A DNA stretch of 64,000 nt from Polycladomyces zharkentensis. GTDB lineage: Bacteria > Bacillota > Bacilli > Thermoactinomycetales > JIR-001. The stretch covers positions 62,001-126,000 of the forward strand of contig NZ_JAFHAP010000010.1 of the NCBI RefSeq assembly GCF_016938855.1, read 5' to 3'. How positions within the stretch are numbered: position 1 is the first letter of the stretch; the number at the start of each line of letters is the position of its first letter. The position numbers were made by a program, and so were the translations under genes. Of the stretch, positions 10,750 through 19,533 are shown piece after piece. Under the pieces are notes generated by a model, which had not been told where the DNA came from, did not search any database, and worked only from the letters and a program-made list of their open reading frames with translations.

Positions 10750-11544
10750 TCAGGCAAAGCCCAGCCACCTTTTCAATTTGGACATCACATTTCTCTCTTT
10801 GTCCAAAACCAAGAGCGGTACCGATTCTCCCTGAATTCGGCGCGCGATGTTGCGATATGCCTGTGCGGCCGGACAATCGTGATGCAGAACGATCGGTTCT
10901 CCTTGGTTGCCGGCACGGATGATGCGCTCGTCGTCAGGTACGACACCCAACAAGTCGATGGCCAAAACGGAAACCACTTCATCAACGTCCATCATGCCTC
11001 CGTCTTTGACCATTTGCGTTTTGAGACGGTTCACCACCAGCTTGGGGGCTCCCACCCGCTCCTTTTCCAGCAATCCGATTACCCGATCGGCATCCCGAAC
11101 CGAAGCATTTTCCGGGGTGGTCACGACAATGGCCTGATCGGCACCGGCCACCGCATTTTTAAAACCGGTTTCGATCCCGGCCGGACAATCGATGATCACA
11201 TAATCGAATTCTTCTTTCAACTCGCCGATCAATTTGCGCAACTGATGGGCGGAAACAGCTGACTTGTCCTTGGATTGCGCCGCCGGCAACAGATACAGTT
11301 CATCACATCGCTTATCACGGATCAGTGCCTGCTGCAAACGGCAATTTCCCTCGATCACGTCGACGAGGTCGTAGACGATCCGATTTTCCAGCCCCATCAG
11401 GACATCCAAATTGCGCAATCCAATATCAGTGTCAACCAAGCACACTTTTTTCCCCGATAAGGCGAGGGCGGTACCGACGTTGGCGGTCGTGGTGGATTTG
11501 CCCACACCGCCTTTCCCCGAAGTTACAACGATGGACTCCCCCAC
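10750..11544 (-). CDS. minD: Septum site-determining ATPase MinD
   Basis: Membrane-associated ATPase that places the division inhibitor MinC near the poles. Deviant Walker A KGGVGKST at residues 11-18, Walker B region DYVIIDCPAGIE, and the amphipathic C-terminal membrane-targeting helix MSKLKRWLGFA. 264 residues, 30 bases downstream of minC. Confidence 0.97.
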   Translation of the reverse strand: MGESIVVTSGKGGVGKSTTTANVGTALALSGKKVCLVDTDIGLRNLDVLMGLENRIVYDLVDVIEGNCRLQQALIRDKRCDELYLLPAAQSKDKSAVSAHQLRKLIGELKEEFDYVIIDCPAGIETGFKNAVAGADQAIVVTTPENASVRDADRVIGLLEKERVGAPKLVVNRLKTQMVKDGGMMDVDEVVSVLAIDLLGVVPDDERIIRAGNQGEPIVLHHDCPAAQAYRNIARRIQGESVPLLVLDKERNVMSKLKRWLGFA

Positions 11545-11574
11545 AACTTCTCCTCCTCTCGGGCTTACCCCCTC

Positions 11575-12249
11575 TTACCATCGCCGCATTCGGTTTTCTT
11601 TCCATTCTCGATCCGGTCGAATGAGGCTGAAATGATGAATCTTGTCCACCGCAATCTGATGATTGACCAAATAAGCGAACTTCATCTCCACATCGGACTC
11701 ATCCCACTCGTCGGGCGGCCGGGAGATGGTGTCCGCGATGCGCAACTGCGTCGGACGAAACTGAGCGGCAGCGATGATCGCTGTCTCGTCTCCTTCACTG
11801 CCGGCATGAGCCAACCCGCGCAAGGCGCCCAAAACATACAAGCTGCCCGTCGTGCGGACACATCCACCCGGATTGACATCCCCCATCAATAACAGGTCTC
11901 CCCGATGTTCCAACACTTGACCCGACCGCACCGTGCCGGTCAACATGCGAATGCCCGTATTCCCGTCTGCCAGATATGGCATACCGTCCGCCTCGATGGA
12001 TGTGATGATCAGGTTTTTGCGAAGCGAAAACAGCTTGCGCATCTCCGCTTCTTCCTGCTGTGTGATCTGCCTTTGTCCCAGCTTGATCCACACGCGGGTA
12101 TCGGGACCGTCCCATATCGGGCCGCCGCTGTCCAATTTGTGTCTCAATTCGTTCAGGATGTCGGAAAACGGGCGCGAATCGTCAAACAAAAACAGCAGCC
12201 CATCTTTGGTCCCCTTGATGGTTACGCCCGGTTTTAACACTTTTTTCAT
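11575..12249 (-). CDS. minC: Septum site-determining protein MinC
   Basis: FtsZ assembly inhibitor acting with MinD. 224 residues: amino-terminal inhibitory domain (KPGVTIKGTKDGLLF at the start) and a C-terminal beta-helix (LLLMGDVNPGGCVRTTGSLYVLG) that binds MinD. I place the start at 12249 rather than 12339, because this gives the family length and an initial MKKV as in relatives, with GGGGTGA upstream. Confidence 0.94.
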   Translation of the reverse strand: MKKVLKPGVTIKGTKDGLLFLFDDSRPFSDILNELRHKLDSGGPIWDGPDTRVWIKLGQRQITQQEEAEMRKLFSLRKNLIITSIEADGMPYLADGNTGIRMLTGTVRSGQVLEHRGDLLLMGDVNPGGCVRTTGSLYVLGALRGLAHAGSEGDETAIIAAAQFRPTQLRIADTISRPPDEWDESDVEMKFAYLVNHQIAVDKIHHFSLIRPDREWKENRMRRW

Positions 12250-12351
12250 GCTCGTGTCACCCCGTCTCAACATATGGATTTCGGCGAATCTCATGGAATA
12301 TCCTTCTTCCACCAAGGGGCGGTTCACGGCGGTACGCAAGGCGTAACGGGA

Positions 12352-12879
12352 TCAATCAAATGAAAGAGATCGGGTTTCCAATTTTCGGACCCCCCATCGC
12401 AACACGCGGTCGACGGGGAGGGCGGCTACGGCATTCAACACCACGGACGGCGCGACATGATAAACCAAAGCTTGATTCCAATTCATATCCGTCAATCCGA
12501 ACAGACGATACAAACCGAAAATCATGATCAGATGGACGGTGATACTGAGCGTCGTGGTCAGTAACGACACGATCGCACCGGGAGCGAATTGACGGGAGAT
12601 GAGACCGGAAAAATAGCCGACTGCCGACATGGTGAACGCGTGCATGCCGAGAACCGGACCATACACCACATCATGGAGCAGTCCGAAACCGAAACCGTAA
12701 ATCAGACCGGCTCGCTCCCCGCGAAACAACGAGAGGATCACCACACCGGCCACCACCAATTGGGGAACAATCACAACGGTGCTTCCCCAAGCCTGAGGAA
12801 GCACCCACTGCAACACCGTTCCTTCCAACACCAATAAAAAGAAAAGAAAACCGACGAAGACTGCGCGATTCACCATCAT
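12352..12879 (-). CDS. mreD: Rod shape-determining protein MreD
   Basis: Small polytopic membrane protein of the elongasome. 175 residues with about five hydrophobic helices, normal for MreD. Its ATG overlaps the mreC stop codon (ATGA). Low sequence conservation of the family makes context the main support. Confidence 0.92.
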   Translation of the reverse strand: MMVNRAVFVGFLFFLLVLEGTVLQWVLPQAWGSTVVIVPQLVVAGVVILSLFRGERAGLIYGFGFGLLHDVVYGPVLGMHAFTMSAVGYFSGLISRQFAPGAIVSLLTTTLSITVHLIMIFGLYRLFGLTDMNWNQALVYHVAPSVVLNAVAALPVDRVLRWGVRKLETRSLSFD

Positions 12880-13745
12880 TTCCCCCCATCGCCGGCGGCA
12901 CCCGTTTGTCGTTCATGCTGACGCAGTTGAATCTTCTCCGGATCGCGCACAACCAGCACATAGCTGAGCTGTTCCATGGAGGCCGACGGTTTGACGTACA
13001 CCGTCTTGTCCACCCCGTACTCACCGGGTGCAACACCGTCCACGGTGCCGATCAGCAAACCGCCGGTGTAGATGTCGGATTGGTCGGACGTGACCACGAT
13101 GTCGCCTTTTTTCGGTTTGGCCGCAGCCGGGATATACTTCATGACCAAACGTTTCCGTCTCTCATCAAACCCGTCCACAACGCCGAAATAGGTTCCTTGT
13201 GCGGTCTGCACATGCGCCGCGATGCCGGGTCCTTCGTCCGAATCGGTGAGCAGCTGGACGTCAGCCATGTGCCCGGTGACCGCTGTGACCCGCCCAATCA
13301 GTCCTTGGTCGGTAATCACCGGCATATGAACCAACACCCCGTCTTCCGAACCGCGGTCGATCACCACCCGGTTGTTCCACCTGTCCGGATTGCGCGCCAC
13401 GACATGGGCCGCGATATAGGAAACTTCATTTCCTCTCCGGTATCCGATGATCTCTTTTAACTGGCGGTTCTCCTCTTTCAGTTTCGCCAGTTGCGATTTC
13501 AGCTGCAAAACCTGTGCGGAAGCGACGCTCTCCCCGGATGACGGAGAAGCATGAAACCATCCGACCAAAACGGAAGTGGGTCGATATAACCCACTTCCCA
13601 CCGTGTCCGTCACATTTTTGATCCAGCGCTCGGGGAGCGTCAACCCGTCACGCTCCCCGCGGGTCATTCCCATCATGGACAGCAGGGCGATCATCGACAA
13701 CAACAACACCAACAATCTTCGATTGCCAAACAGTCGCGACAACAA
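12876..13745 (-). CDS. mreC: Rod shape-determining protein MreC
   Basis: Links MreB filaments to extracytoplasmic cell-wall synthases. 289 residues: one membrane helix (about 9-27), a coiled coil (about 77-100, LKSQLAKLKEENRQLKEI) and the two beta-barrel domains of the external part. Located 14 bases after mreB. Confidence 0.96.
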   Translation of the reverse strand: MLSRLFGNRRLLVLLLSMIALLSMMGMTRGERDGLTLPERWIKNVTDTVGSGLYRPTSVLVGWFHASPSSGESVASAQVLQLKSQLAKLKEENRQLKEIIGYRRGNEVSYIAAHVVARNPDRWNNRVVIDRGSEDGVLVHMPVITDQGLIGRVTAVTGHMADVQLLTDSDEGPGIAAHVQTAQGTYFGVVDGFDERRKRLVMKYIPAAAKPKKGDIVVTSDQSDIYTGGLLIGTVDGVAPGEYGVDKTVYVKPSASMEQLSYVLVVRDPEKIQLRQHERQTGAAGDGGK

Positions 13746-13759
13746 CGGCGATCACCCGC

Positions 13760-14803
13760 TTACTTACGTCGTCCGAACCGGAAGCCTGAGGACGAACCGG
13801 ATGTGAACAAATGAATGTTTTCCAGTGCCTGACCAGTACCGATGGCCACACAATCAAGCGGGTTGTCCGCCACGACCACCGGCATCTCGGTTTCCAGGCT
13901 CATCCGCTTGTCCAAATTGCGCAACAAGGCACCACCGCCCGTCAACACAATGCCGCGGTCCATGATGTCGGCGGCCAATTCGGGCGGGGTTTGCTCCAAC
14001 GTCTGCTTCACCGCTTCCAAAATGGCATCCACCGTGTCGGACAACGCCTCGGCGATTTCCCGGGAAGTGATGTGGATCGTTTTGGGTAATCCCGTGATCA
14101 GGTCGCGGCCGCGAATGTCCATCGCCTTGCCGTCGTCTGTCGGCATGGCGGAGCCGATCTCCAGTTTCAATGTCTCCGCGGTGCGCTCTCCGATCATCAG
14201 GTTGTAATTTCTTTTGATGTATTGAATGATGGCCTCATCCATCTCGTCGCCGGCCACACGAAGCGATTTGCTCGTCACGATCCCTCCCAACGAGATGACG
14301 GCCACTTCCGTCGTTCCCCCACCGATATCGACAACCATACTGCCGGTCGGTTCCCATACCGGCAAATCCGCACCGATCGCCGCCGCAAACGGCTCCTCGA
14401 TCGTGTACGCTTCCTTTGCCCCCGCTTGGCGCGTCGCTTCTTCCACCGCCCGCTTTTCCACGGGCGTGACGCCCGAGGGCACACACACCATCACGTTGGG
14501 CTTGCGGGGAATATAGATCCGGTTTTGCTTTTGGGCCTGACGAATGAAGTACTCGATCATGGTCGCCGTCGTGTTGTAATCGGCGATCACACCATCCTTC
14601 ATCGGACGGATCGCCACAATGTTGCCCGGAGTACGTCCGATCATCCGTTTCGCCTCGTTGCCGACTGCCTTGATTTCTTCCGTCCCGGTTTCCAATGCCA
14701 CGACGGAAGGCTCGCGTACGACGATCCCCTGTCCTTTCACGTAAACCAAGGTATTCGCCGTACCCAGATCAATCCCCATATCCCTCGTAAATCCGCCAAA
14801 CAT
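13760..14803 (-). CDS. mreB: Cell shape actin homologue MreB
   Basis: Actin-like ATPase that organises lateral wall synthesis. 347 residues beginning [20 protein letters not shown], with the phosphate-1 loop DLGTANT, the phosphate-2 motif [15 protein letters not shown] and the adenosine motif [12 protein letters not shown] begin at 14803, preceded by GGAGAGA; a longer frame to 14857 carries an unlikely 18-codon extension. Confidence 0.97.
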   Translation of the reverse strand: MFGGFTRDMGIDLGTANTLVYVKGQGIVVREPSVVALETGTEEIKAVGNEAKRMIGRTPGNIVAIRPMKDGVIADYNTTATMIEYFIRQAQKQNRIYIPRKPNVMVCVPSGVTPVEKRAVEEATRQAGAKEAYTIEEPFAAAIGADLPVWEPTGSMVVDIGGGTTEVAVISLGGIVTSKSLRVAGDEMDEAIIQYIKRNYNLMIGERTAETLKLEIGSAMPTDDGKAMDIRGRDLITGLPKTIHITSREIAEALSDTVDAILEAVKQTLEQTPPELAADIMDRGIVLTGGGALLRNLDKRMSLETEMPVVVADNPLDCVAIGTGQALENIHLFTSGSSSGFRFGRRK

Positions 14804-14875
14804 CGGGAATCTCTCCTTCCGACTGTCCTCTCCTTTGCTTCCCAACCCCATGCGCATCAGTCGTCCACCCTCCCG

Positions 14876-15595
14876 TCAATCACGCGGTTCACCAGGCAGA
14901 TATCCGTTTTCGCGCATACTGAAAAACACGCCGTCACCAATCACAATATGATCAATCAATTCAATCCCGACAATCCTTCCTGCCTGAAACAGCCGTTCCG
15001 TCACTTGAATGTCTTCCACACTCGGACTCGGGTCTCCGCTTGGATGATTGTGGAAGCAGATGACGCCGGCAGCACTGCGGCGAATCGCCTGACGGTACAC
15101 TTCCCTCGGGTGAACGACTGAACTGTTCAAGGTTCCGACAAAGATGCACGTCTTTTCGAGTACGTGATTTTTGGTATTCAGAAAGAGGCAAACAAAATGC
15201 TCCTGCTTGAGATGGCGCATCTCCTCCATGACCCAGTCAGCGGCGTCCCGCGGCGAACGAATCGCTTTTCGTTCGGGGGGCAGCGTACGGGAGATCCGCC
15301 TGCCCAATTCGATCCCCGCAAACAGTTGGACCGCCTTGGCCGGGCCGATCCCGCGAATGTTCATCAGCTCGTTCAGTGTCACATCGGCCAATTCACGCAG
15401 TCCGCCCGTTTGCGTGAGCACACGTTCGGCCAGATGGAGAGCCGACTCCGACGATGTCCCCGTCCGAAGCAGAATCGCCACCAGCTCGGCATTGGACAAC
15501 CGTTCAGCCCCCTCGTGCATCATCCGCTCACGGGGACGTTCACTTTTCGGTACATCCCGGATTCTCAAATGTGTGCCAGGGTTCACCCGATGCAC
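14876..15595 (-). CDS. radC: RadC family JAMM protein
   Basis: 239 residues, with an amino-terminal helix-hairpin-helix segment (NIRGIGPAKAVQL, about 79-91) and a JAMM/MPN metal site: H182, H184 and D195 in FHNHPSGDPSPSVED. Despite its name the biochemical role is uncertain; it is not required for ordinary repair in tested bacteria. The position between maf and mreB is conserved in Bacillales. Starts with GTG at 15595; an internal start a few codons later cannot be excluded. Confidence 0.94.
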   Translation of the reverse strand: MHRVNPGTHLRIRDVPKSERPRERMMHEGAERLSNAELVAILLRTGTSSESALHLAERVLTQTGGLRELADVTLNELMNIRGIGPAKAVQLFAGIELGRRISRTLPPERKAIRSPRDAADWVMEEMRHLKQEHFVCLFLNTKNHVLEKTCIFVGTLNSSVVHPREVYRQAIRRSAAGVICFHNHPSGDPSPSVEDIQVTERLFQAGRIVGIELIDHIVIGDGVFFSMRENGYLPGEPRD

Positions 15596-15640
15596 CCCCG
15601 CATCTTTCGACTGACATCGCCGGGGCCGCCCGTTCGATGG

Positions 15641-16249
15641 TCATGATTCGGTGAAATCAATCAACGAATGCCCCATGTCCCGCGCCATTTCATAAAGCAA
15701 GGGGACCGAAAGACCCACCACATTGGTGTAGCAACCGTCAATCCCCGCGACCCAGAAAGATCCCAGCCCCTGAATGCCGTAGGAACCGGCCTTGTCCATC
15801 GGTTCGTTTGTATCGATATACCACTCGATCTCGTCGGGGTTCATGGGCCGCATGTGAACCCGGGTGATGCGATGGCGGACACTCCGGCGGCATATCTGCC
15901 CGCTTTTGTCCGTTTCCACCAGTGCAAGGCCGCTGTATACCTGATGGGTTCTACCTTGCAGCCGCTCCAACATCGCATACGCTTCCCGACGATCGGCCGG
16001 TTTACCCAGCACCTCACCGTCCAGTACGACGACGGTGTCCGCGCCGATTACCAGAGAATACTTGCAGGATCGGGCGACGGACTCGGCTTTGCAGAGCGCC
16101 AATTGTTCCACCATTTCACCCGGAGGAAGCGACTGGGCCATCTGTTCGTCGATCGTACTGGGAATCACTTTGAATGAAAGGCCCAAGCCGCTCAAAATCT
16201 CGCGGCGGCGAGGGGAAGCGGATGCGAGAACCAGTGTGATCAACACCAA
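15641..16249 (-). CDS. maf: Maf nucleotide pyrophosphatase
   Basis: House-cleaning enzyme that hydrolyses dTTP/UTP and modified nucleotides and, in B. subtilis, affects septum formation. 202 residues with the signature ASASPRRREIL near the amino terminus, VIGADTVVVLDG in the centre, and YGIQGLGSFWVAGIDGCYTN near the end. Confidence 0.95.
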   Translation of the reverse strand: MVLITLVLASASPRRREILSGLGLSFKVIPSTIDEQMAQSLPPGEMVEQLALCKAESVARSCKYSLVIGADTVVVLDGEVLGKPADRREAYAMLERLQGRTHQVYSGLALVETDKSGQICRRSVRHRITRVHMRPMNPDEIEWYIDTNEPMDKAGSYGIQGLGSFWVAGIDGCYTNVVGLSVPLLYEMARDMGHSLIDFTES

Positions 16250-16455
16250 CGCCTCCAGTCTTTTAACAGCAAACGTGTACCATAACCAAACATGCGATCG
16301 GAGTATGGGAGCTTGTCCCGTTCGTCATGACGGCTTTTTTCGGGAAGACAAGAAGAACCTTCCCCAAAACGGAAGGCAACAAGCAGGACGGAAGGATCTT
16401 CAGCGGGTTGAAGGTTGAAAACCATTCAAAACCTCGTTGGACCACTCTCGTTTTT

Positions 16456-16484
16456 AGTGTAGCAAAATCAAAGGGGGCGAACAA
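16456..16484 (-). promoter_or_regulatory. Candidate promoter before maf-radC-mre
   Basis: Reverse strand: TTGTTC (16484-16479), 17-base spacer, TACACT (16461-16456) with an upstream TGC (extended -10). It would leave a leader of about 200 bases before maf, in which I see no other gene. Confidence 0.55.
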
Positions 16485-16496
16485 GCGAGATTTCGC

Positions 16497-17606
16497 TCAC
16501 TTCCAGGCCGACACGAATTGTTCATAAGCCAGTACGTAGCGCACCAACCCCTCTTGAATCTGCCAAATCAGGGCGGAACTGGGGTTTTTCCGCGCCTCCT
16601 CCGCGCCCTGCACGGCAAGATCCAGCGCTTGCATCATGCCCAGAGCTGCTGACTTCGCTTGTTTGGGCAACTTGGCTTCCAATTGGGTGCCTTGAATCAC
16701 AAACGCTTGATACTGCTTTTGCAAATCGGTCATCCCCGAAAAAGCCTTCACGGTGTTGTCGCTTTGCAAATGAGACACCGTCTGTTGGCCCAACCGCTGA
16801 AACAACCCACGCCCTTTTTCCGCAAAAACCGTCATCTCCTTGGACAAGCGAGCTTGTTTTTCCGGGATGCGAACCCCATCACCGCGCACAGCCCAATCCT
16901 TCAGATAGACCTGTATATTCCGCTTCTGATAGAGGACGGACAACTTCAGGGCATCATCCCGATTCATGCCCACCCCCAGGTAGATTCGGTGCGGCGGATC
17001 GGGCGTCATCACTGCCGCCCATCCATCACTCCGAAGATCTTCCACTGTTTGTTGCGCTCCCTTTTTTTCGGAGTAGCTTCCTGCCTGCAAGAGAACCGCC
17101 TGCAAGGAGGGAAGCCGAATCGCCGTGCCCGGCTTGTGCGAAACTTTCCCGCTTTCCAAATCCGACGGGGTGCTCTTCAAATGGGAATCGATCGTGCGGG
17201 TTTGTACCGAATCACCCGAAAAAAACGTAGACAACAGGGTCATCCCCATCAATGTGCCCAACACGACCGCGCCGAAAATCGACAGGATCAACCAACCCGC
17301 CGGCCAACCTGAAAACAGGGAAACCCGATTCCGACGGGAACGCGGGGGAGAGGACGGGGAACGCCATCCAATCCCTTCACCCCACTGCTCCTCATCCGTT
17401 GAAAAAACGAGTGGAAACCGGGAACGGATCGATTCCTCCTCCTTGGAGCGGACAGCCTCCGTTGTCATAGACGTTGGAACGTCCCGGTTTGTTTCAACCT
17501 TGGGCGACAGGGGTTTGCCACATACTTTGATTTGTTTGGGAGCTTCGGCGGACTCCCCCTTCCCGTCGGGGGATTGGGACCGCAACGTGATCCGGGGTTG
17601 GGGCAT
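16497..17606 (-). CDS. spoIIB: SPOR-domain membrane protein, SpoIIB type
   Basis: Septum-localised protein expected to help engulfment start at the sporulation septum. 369 residues: a charged, Pro-rich cytoplasmic region, one membrane helix (about 102-128), and a periplasmic-side SPOR-like segment (about 165-240, LLQAGSYSEKKGAQQTVEDL) that should bind denuded glycan strands. Sequence conservation is low; the name rests on architecture plus position between comC and maf as in B. subtilis. Start at 17606 follows AAGGAGAGG; two in-frame ATGs lie just upstream. Confidence 0.82.
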   Translation of the reverse strand: MPQPRITLRSQSPDGKGESAEAPKQIKVCGKPLSPKVETNRDVPTSMTTEAVRSKEEESIRSRFPLVFSTDEEQWGEGIGWRSPSSPPRSRRNRVSLFSGWPAGWLILSIFGAVVLGTLMGMTLLSTFFSGDSVQTRTIDSHLKSTPSDLESGKVSHKPGTAIRLPSLQAVLLQAGSYSEKKGAQQTVEDLRSDGWAAVMTPDPPHRIYLGVGMNRDDALKLSVLYQKRNIQVYLKDWAVRGDGVRIPEKQARLSKEMTVFAEKGRGLFQRLGQQTVSHLQSDNTVKAFSGMTDLQKQYQAFVIQGTQLEAKLPKQAKSAALGMMQALDLAVQGAEEARKNPSSALIWQIQEGLVRYVLAYEQFVSAWK

Positions 17607-17631
17607 GGTCATCCTCTCCTTATCCAATCTG

Positions 17632-18339
17632 CTACCACATGTATATGGTTTTGCTAGAGAAGATAGAACCCGTCAGAAGCGAGCCATACCATGCCGCCCA
17701 TGCTTCTCCCCAAAAATAGGCGGTGATGATCCCCGCTGCCAAAAACGGACCAAAGGGGATCGCCTCTCCTGCTCTGACACGGCCGGTTCCCCACCACCAC
17801 AATGCCGTCACGCCGCCGACCAACACGGAGAGCCACAGTGCAACCCCGGCAGCAGGCCATCCCAACACCCATCCTGCCATTCCCAAGAGTTTGACGTCTC
17901 CCCATCCGATCCCCTTGCTGATCCAGGCCAGAACCGCCAACATCGAACCTCCGGCCAAACAACCTGTCAAGTAGTCAGTCCAAGGATGGGGTCCCACCCA
18001 GAACCGGAGGATGGCAAACAACAATGCGGCGGGGCAGATGACCATATCCGGGATCCACTGCAGGTGCAAATCCGTAATCGTCACGACCAACAACACGGCA
18101 AACAACAACATCGCCACCGCTGATTCGGGCAAACCGGGGTGAGAAACGGTGACAAACCCGCATACCCCGCCTAAACACGCCGGTGCGATCCATTCCATGG
18201 CGGGGTGCCACATGGAGGGACTATGCCATTTCGATGAAACCCCGTTTCCCCATCGAGCGCAGAGAAACCAACCAAAGCGTACCAGCCAGCCCCCGATCCA
18301 CCATCCGCCAACCGCCGCCCATACCCCGATCACATCCAT
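17632..18339 (-). CDS. comC: Type IV prepilin peptidase (ComC/PilD family)
   Basis: Membrane aspartic protease that processes prepilins for competence pili. Both catalytic motifs are present: TITDLHLQWIPD with D90, and GIGWGDVKLLG with D148 (numbering from the ATG at 18339). About 235 residues with several membrane helices. The amino-terminal cytoplasmic zinc-binding and methylation region with its CxxC pairs, found in most family members, is missing, so this may be a peptidase only. The reading frame is open to 18417, and the real start is uncertain; the 5' end overlaps the pilT-like gene. Confidence 0.85.
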   Translation of the reverse strand: MDVIGVWAAVGGWWIGGWLVRFGWFLCARWGNGVSSKWHSPSMWHPAMEWIAPACLGGVCGFVTVSHPGLPESAVAMLLFAVLLVVTITDLHLQWIPDMVICPAALLFAILRFWVGPHPWTDYLTGCLAGGSMLAVLAWISKGIGWGDVKLLGMAGWVLGWPAAGVALWLSVLVGGVTALWWWGTGRVRAGEAIPFGPFLAAGIITAYFWGEAWAAWYGSLLTGSIFSSKTIYMW

Positions 18340-19370
18340 GATTCCACTGCTCCAGCTGCGATCTTTTCCAGCTGCAGCAGCCGATCCGTCTCCTGTTTGA
18401 ACGTTTGCATCCCCCATACCGCCCCCGTCTGCATGAGTGACGAAAGCTGATGGAGTTGACCGGAGCGAATGAGATTGGCTGCGGCAGGGGTGTTGACCAA
18501 CACCTCAAATACAGCGAGACGGCCACTCCCCTCCCTCCGGGGCAACAGCCGTTGCGCAACCACACCGGCCAATTGTTCGGACAACTGCATGCGGATATAA
18601 GACTGTTGCTCCGCAGGGAATGCGTCAATCAACCGGTACACTGCAGAGACGGTGTCCGCGGCATGCATTGTCGCCAATACCAATCTGCCCGTTTCCGCGG
18701 CGCGGATGGCGGTATGGATCGTTTCCCGATCGCGCAGTTCCCCCACGACCAGACAATCCGGATCTTGCCGCAAAGCTGCATACAATCCCCGTTCAAATCC
18801 CGCGGTATCGCACCCCACTTCCCGCTGTTCGATCATCGACCGCCAGGGGGAGTGTTGATACTCGATCGGATCTTCCAGCGTGATGATCCGCAACGTATGG
18901 TGCGTGTTCAAATGGTGGACCAAAGACGCCACGGTCGTCGTTTTTCCCGCCCCCGTCGGCCCGACGACCAACAACAGGCCATGCATACGCTCGCAGAGTT
19001 GCAACACGGTTCGCGGGATGCCGATACTTTCGGGCGTCGGAATGAGGGTGGGCAAAATGCGGACGGAAATGGCCAACTTCCCCGCCCCTTTGCGAAATGT
19101 ATGTACACGGATGCGCGTCACCTCATCCCATTCCGTCGACGCGTCAGTCTCCTCCCGCACCCGCGCACGTTCCCACGCTCTTTCCCCCAGCATCACAATC
19201 CCCCAGACGTTGATATCATCAGCGGTCAAAACCTCATCACTCATGGCACAAAGCCGGCCGTCCAGGCGTATGTACGGCCGATGACCCACAGACAGATGCA
19301 AATCGGATGCGCCCAGCCTGATGGCGGCGGACAACCAATTCGGCTCCGGCAACCCCACTCCCCCTGTCAT
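18330..19370 (-). CDS. PilT-type retraction ATPase
   Basis: Hexameric AAA-like motor of the PilT/VirB11 family that depolymerises type IV pili. Walker A GPTGAGKTTT (137-146), Asp box ITLEDPIEYQH, Walker B region CLVVGELRD followed by the arginine/histidine-rich AIRAAETGRLVLATMHA. 346 residues, like PilT. No pilB, pilC or pilin gene is next to it in the window; instead it overlaps comC. This pairing is absent at this position in B. subtilis. Confidence 0.9.
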   Translation of the reverse strand: MTGGVGLPEPNWLSAAIRLGASDLHLSVGHRPYIRLDGRLCAMSDEVLTADDINVWGIVMLGERAWERARVREETDASTEWDEVTRIRVHTFRKGAGKLAISVRILPTLIPTPESIGIPRTVLQLCERMHGLLLVVGPTGAGKTTTVASLVHHLNTHHTLRIITLEDPIEYQHSPWRSMIEQREVGCDTAGFERGLYAALRQDPDCLVVGELRDRETIHTAIRAAETGRLVLATMHAADTVSAVYRLIDAFPAEQQSYIRMQLSEQLAGVVAQRLLPRREGSGRLAVFEVLVNTPAAANLIRSGQLHQLSSLMQTGAVWGMQTFKQETDRLLQLEKIAAGAVESWM

Positions 19371-19533
19371 TGTGGCTTGATTTCATTTATAGAGTCACGT
19401 TTTACCATGTATATATTTTATCATTTTGTATAAGATTGTCTAATATTATTTTATCTGCTTTAGATACTCTTTTTTGCGTTTGTTTATATAAAATGGAATC
19501 TCCGCCCATTGAATCCTTCAAATCGACCATTGC

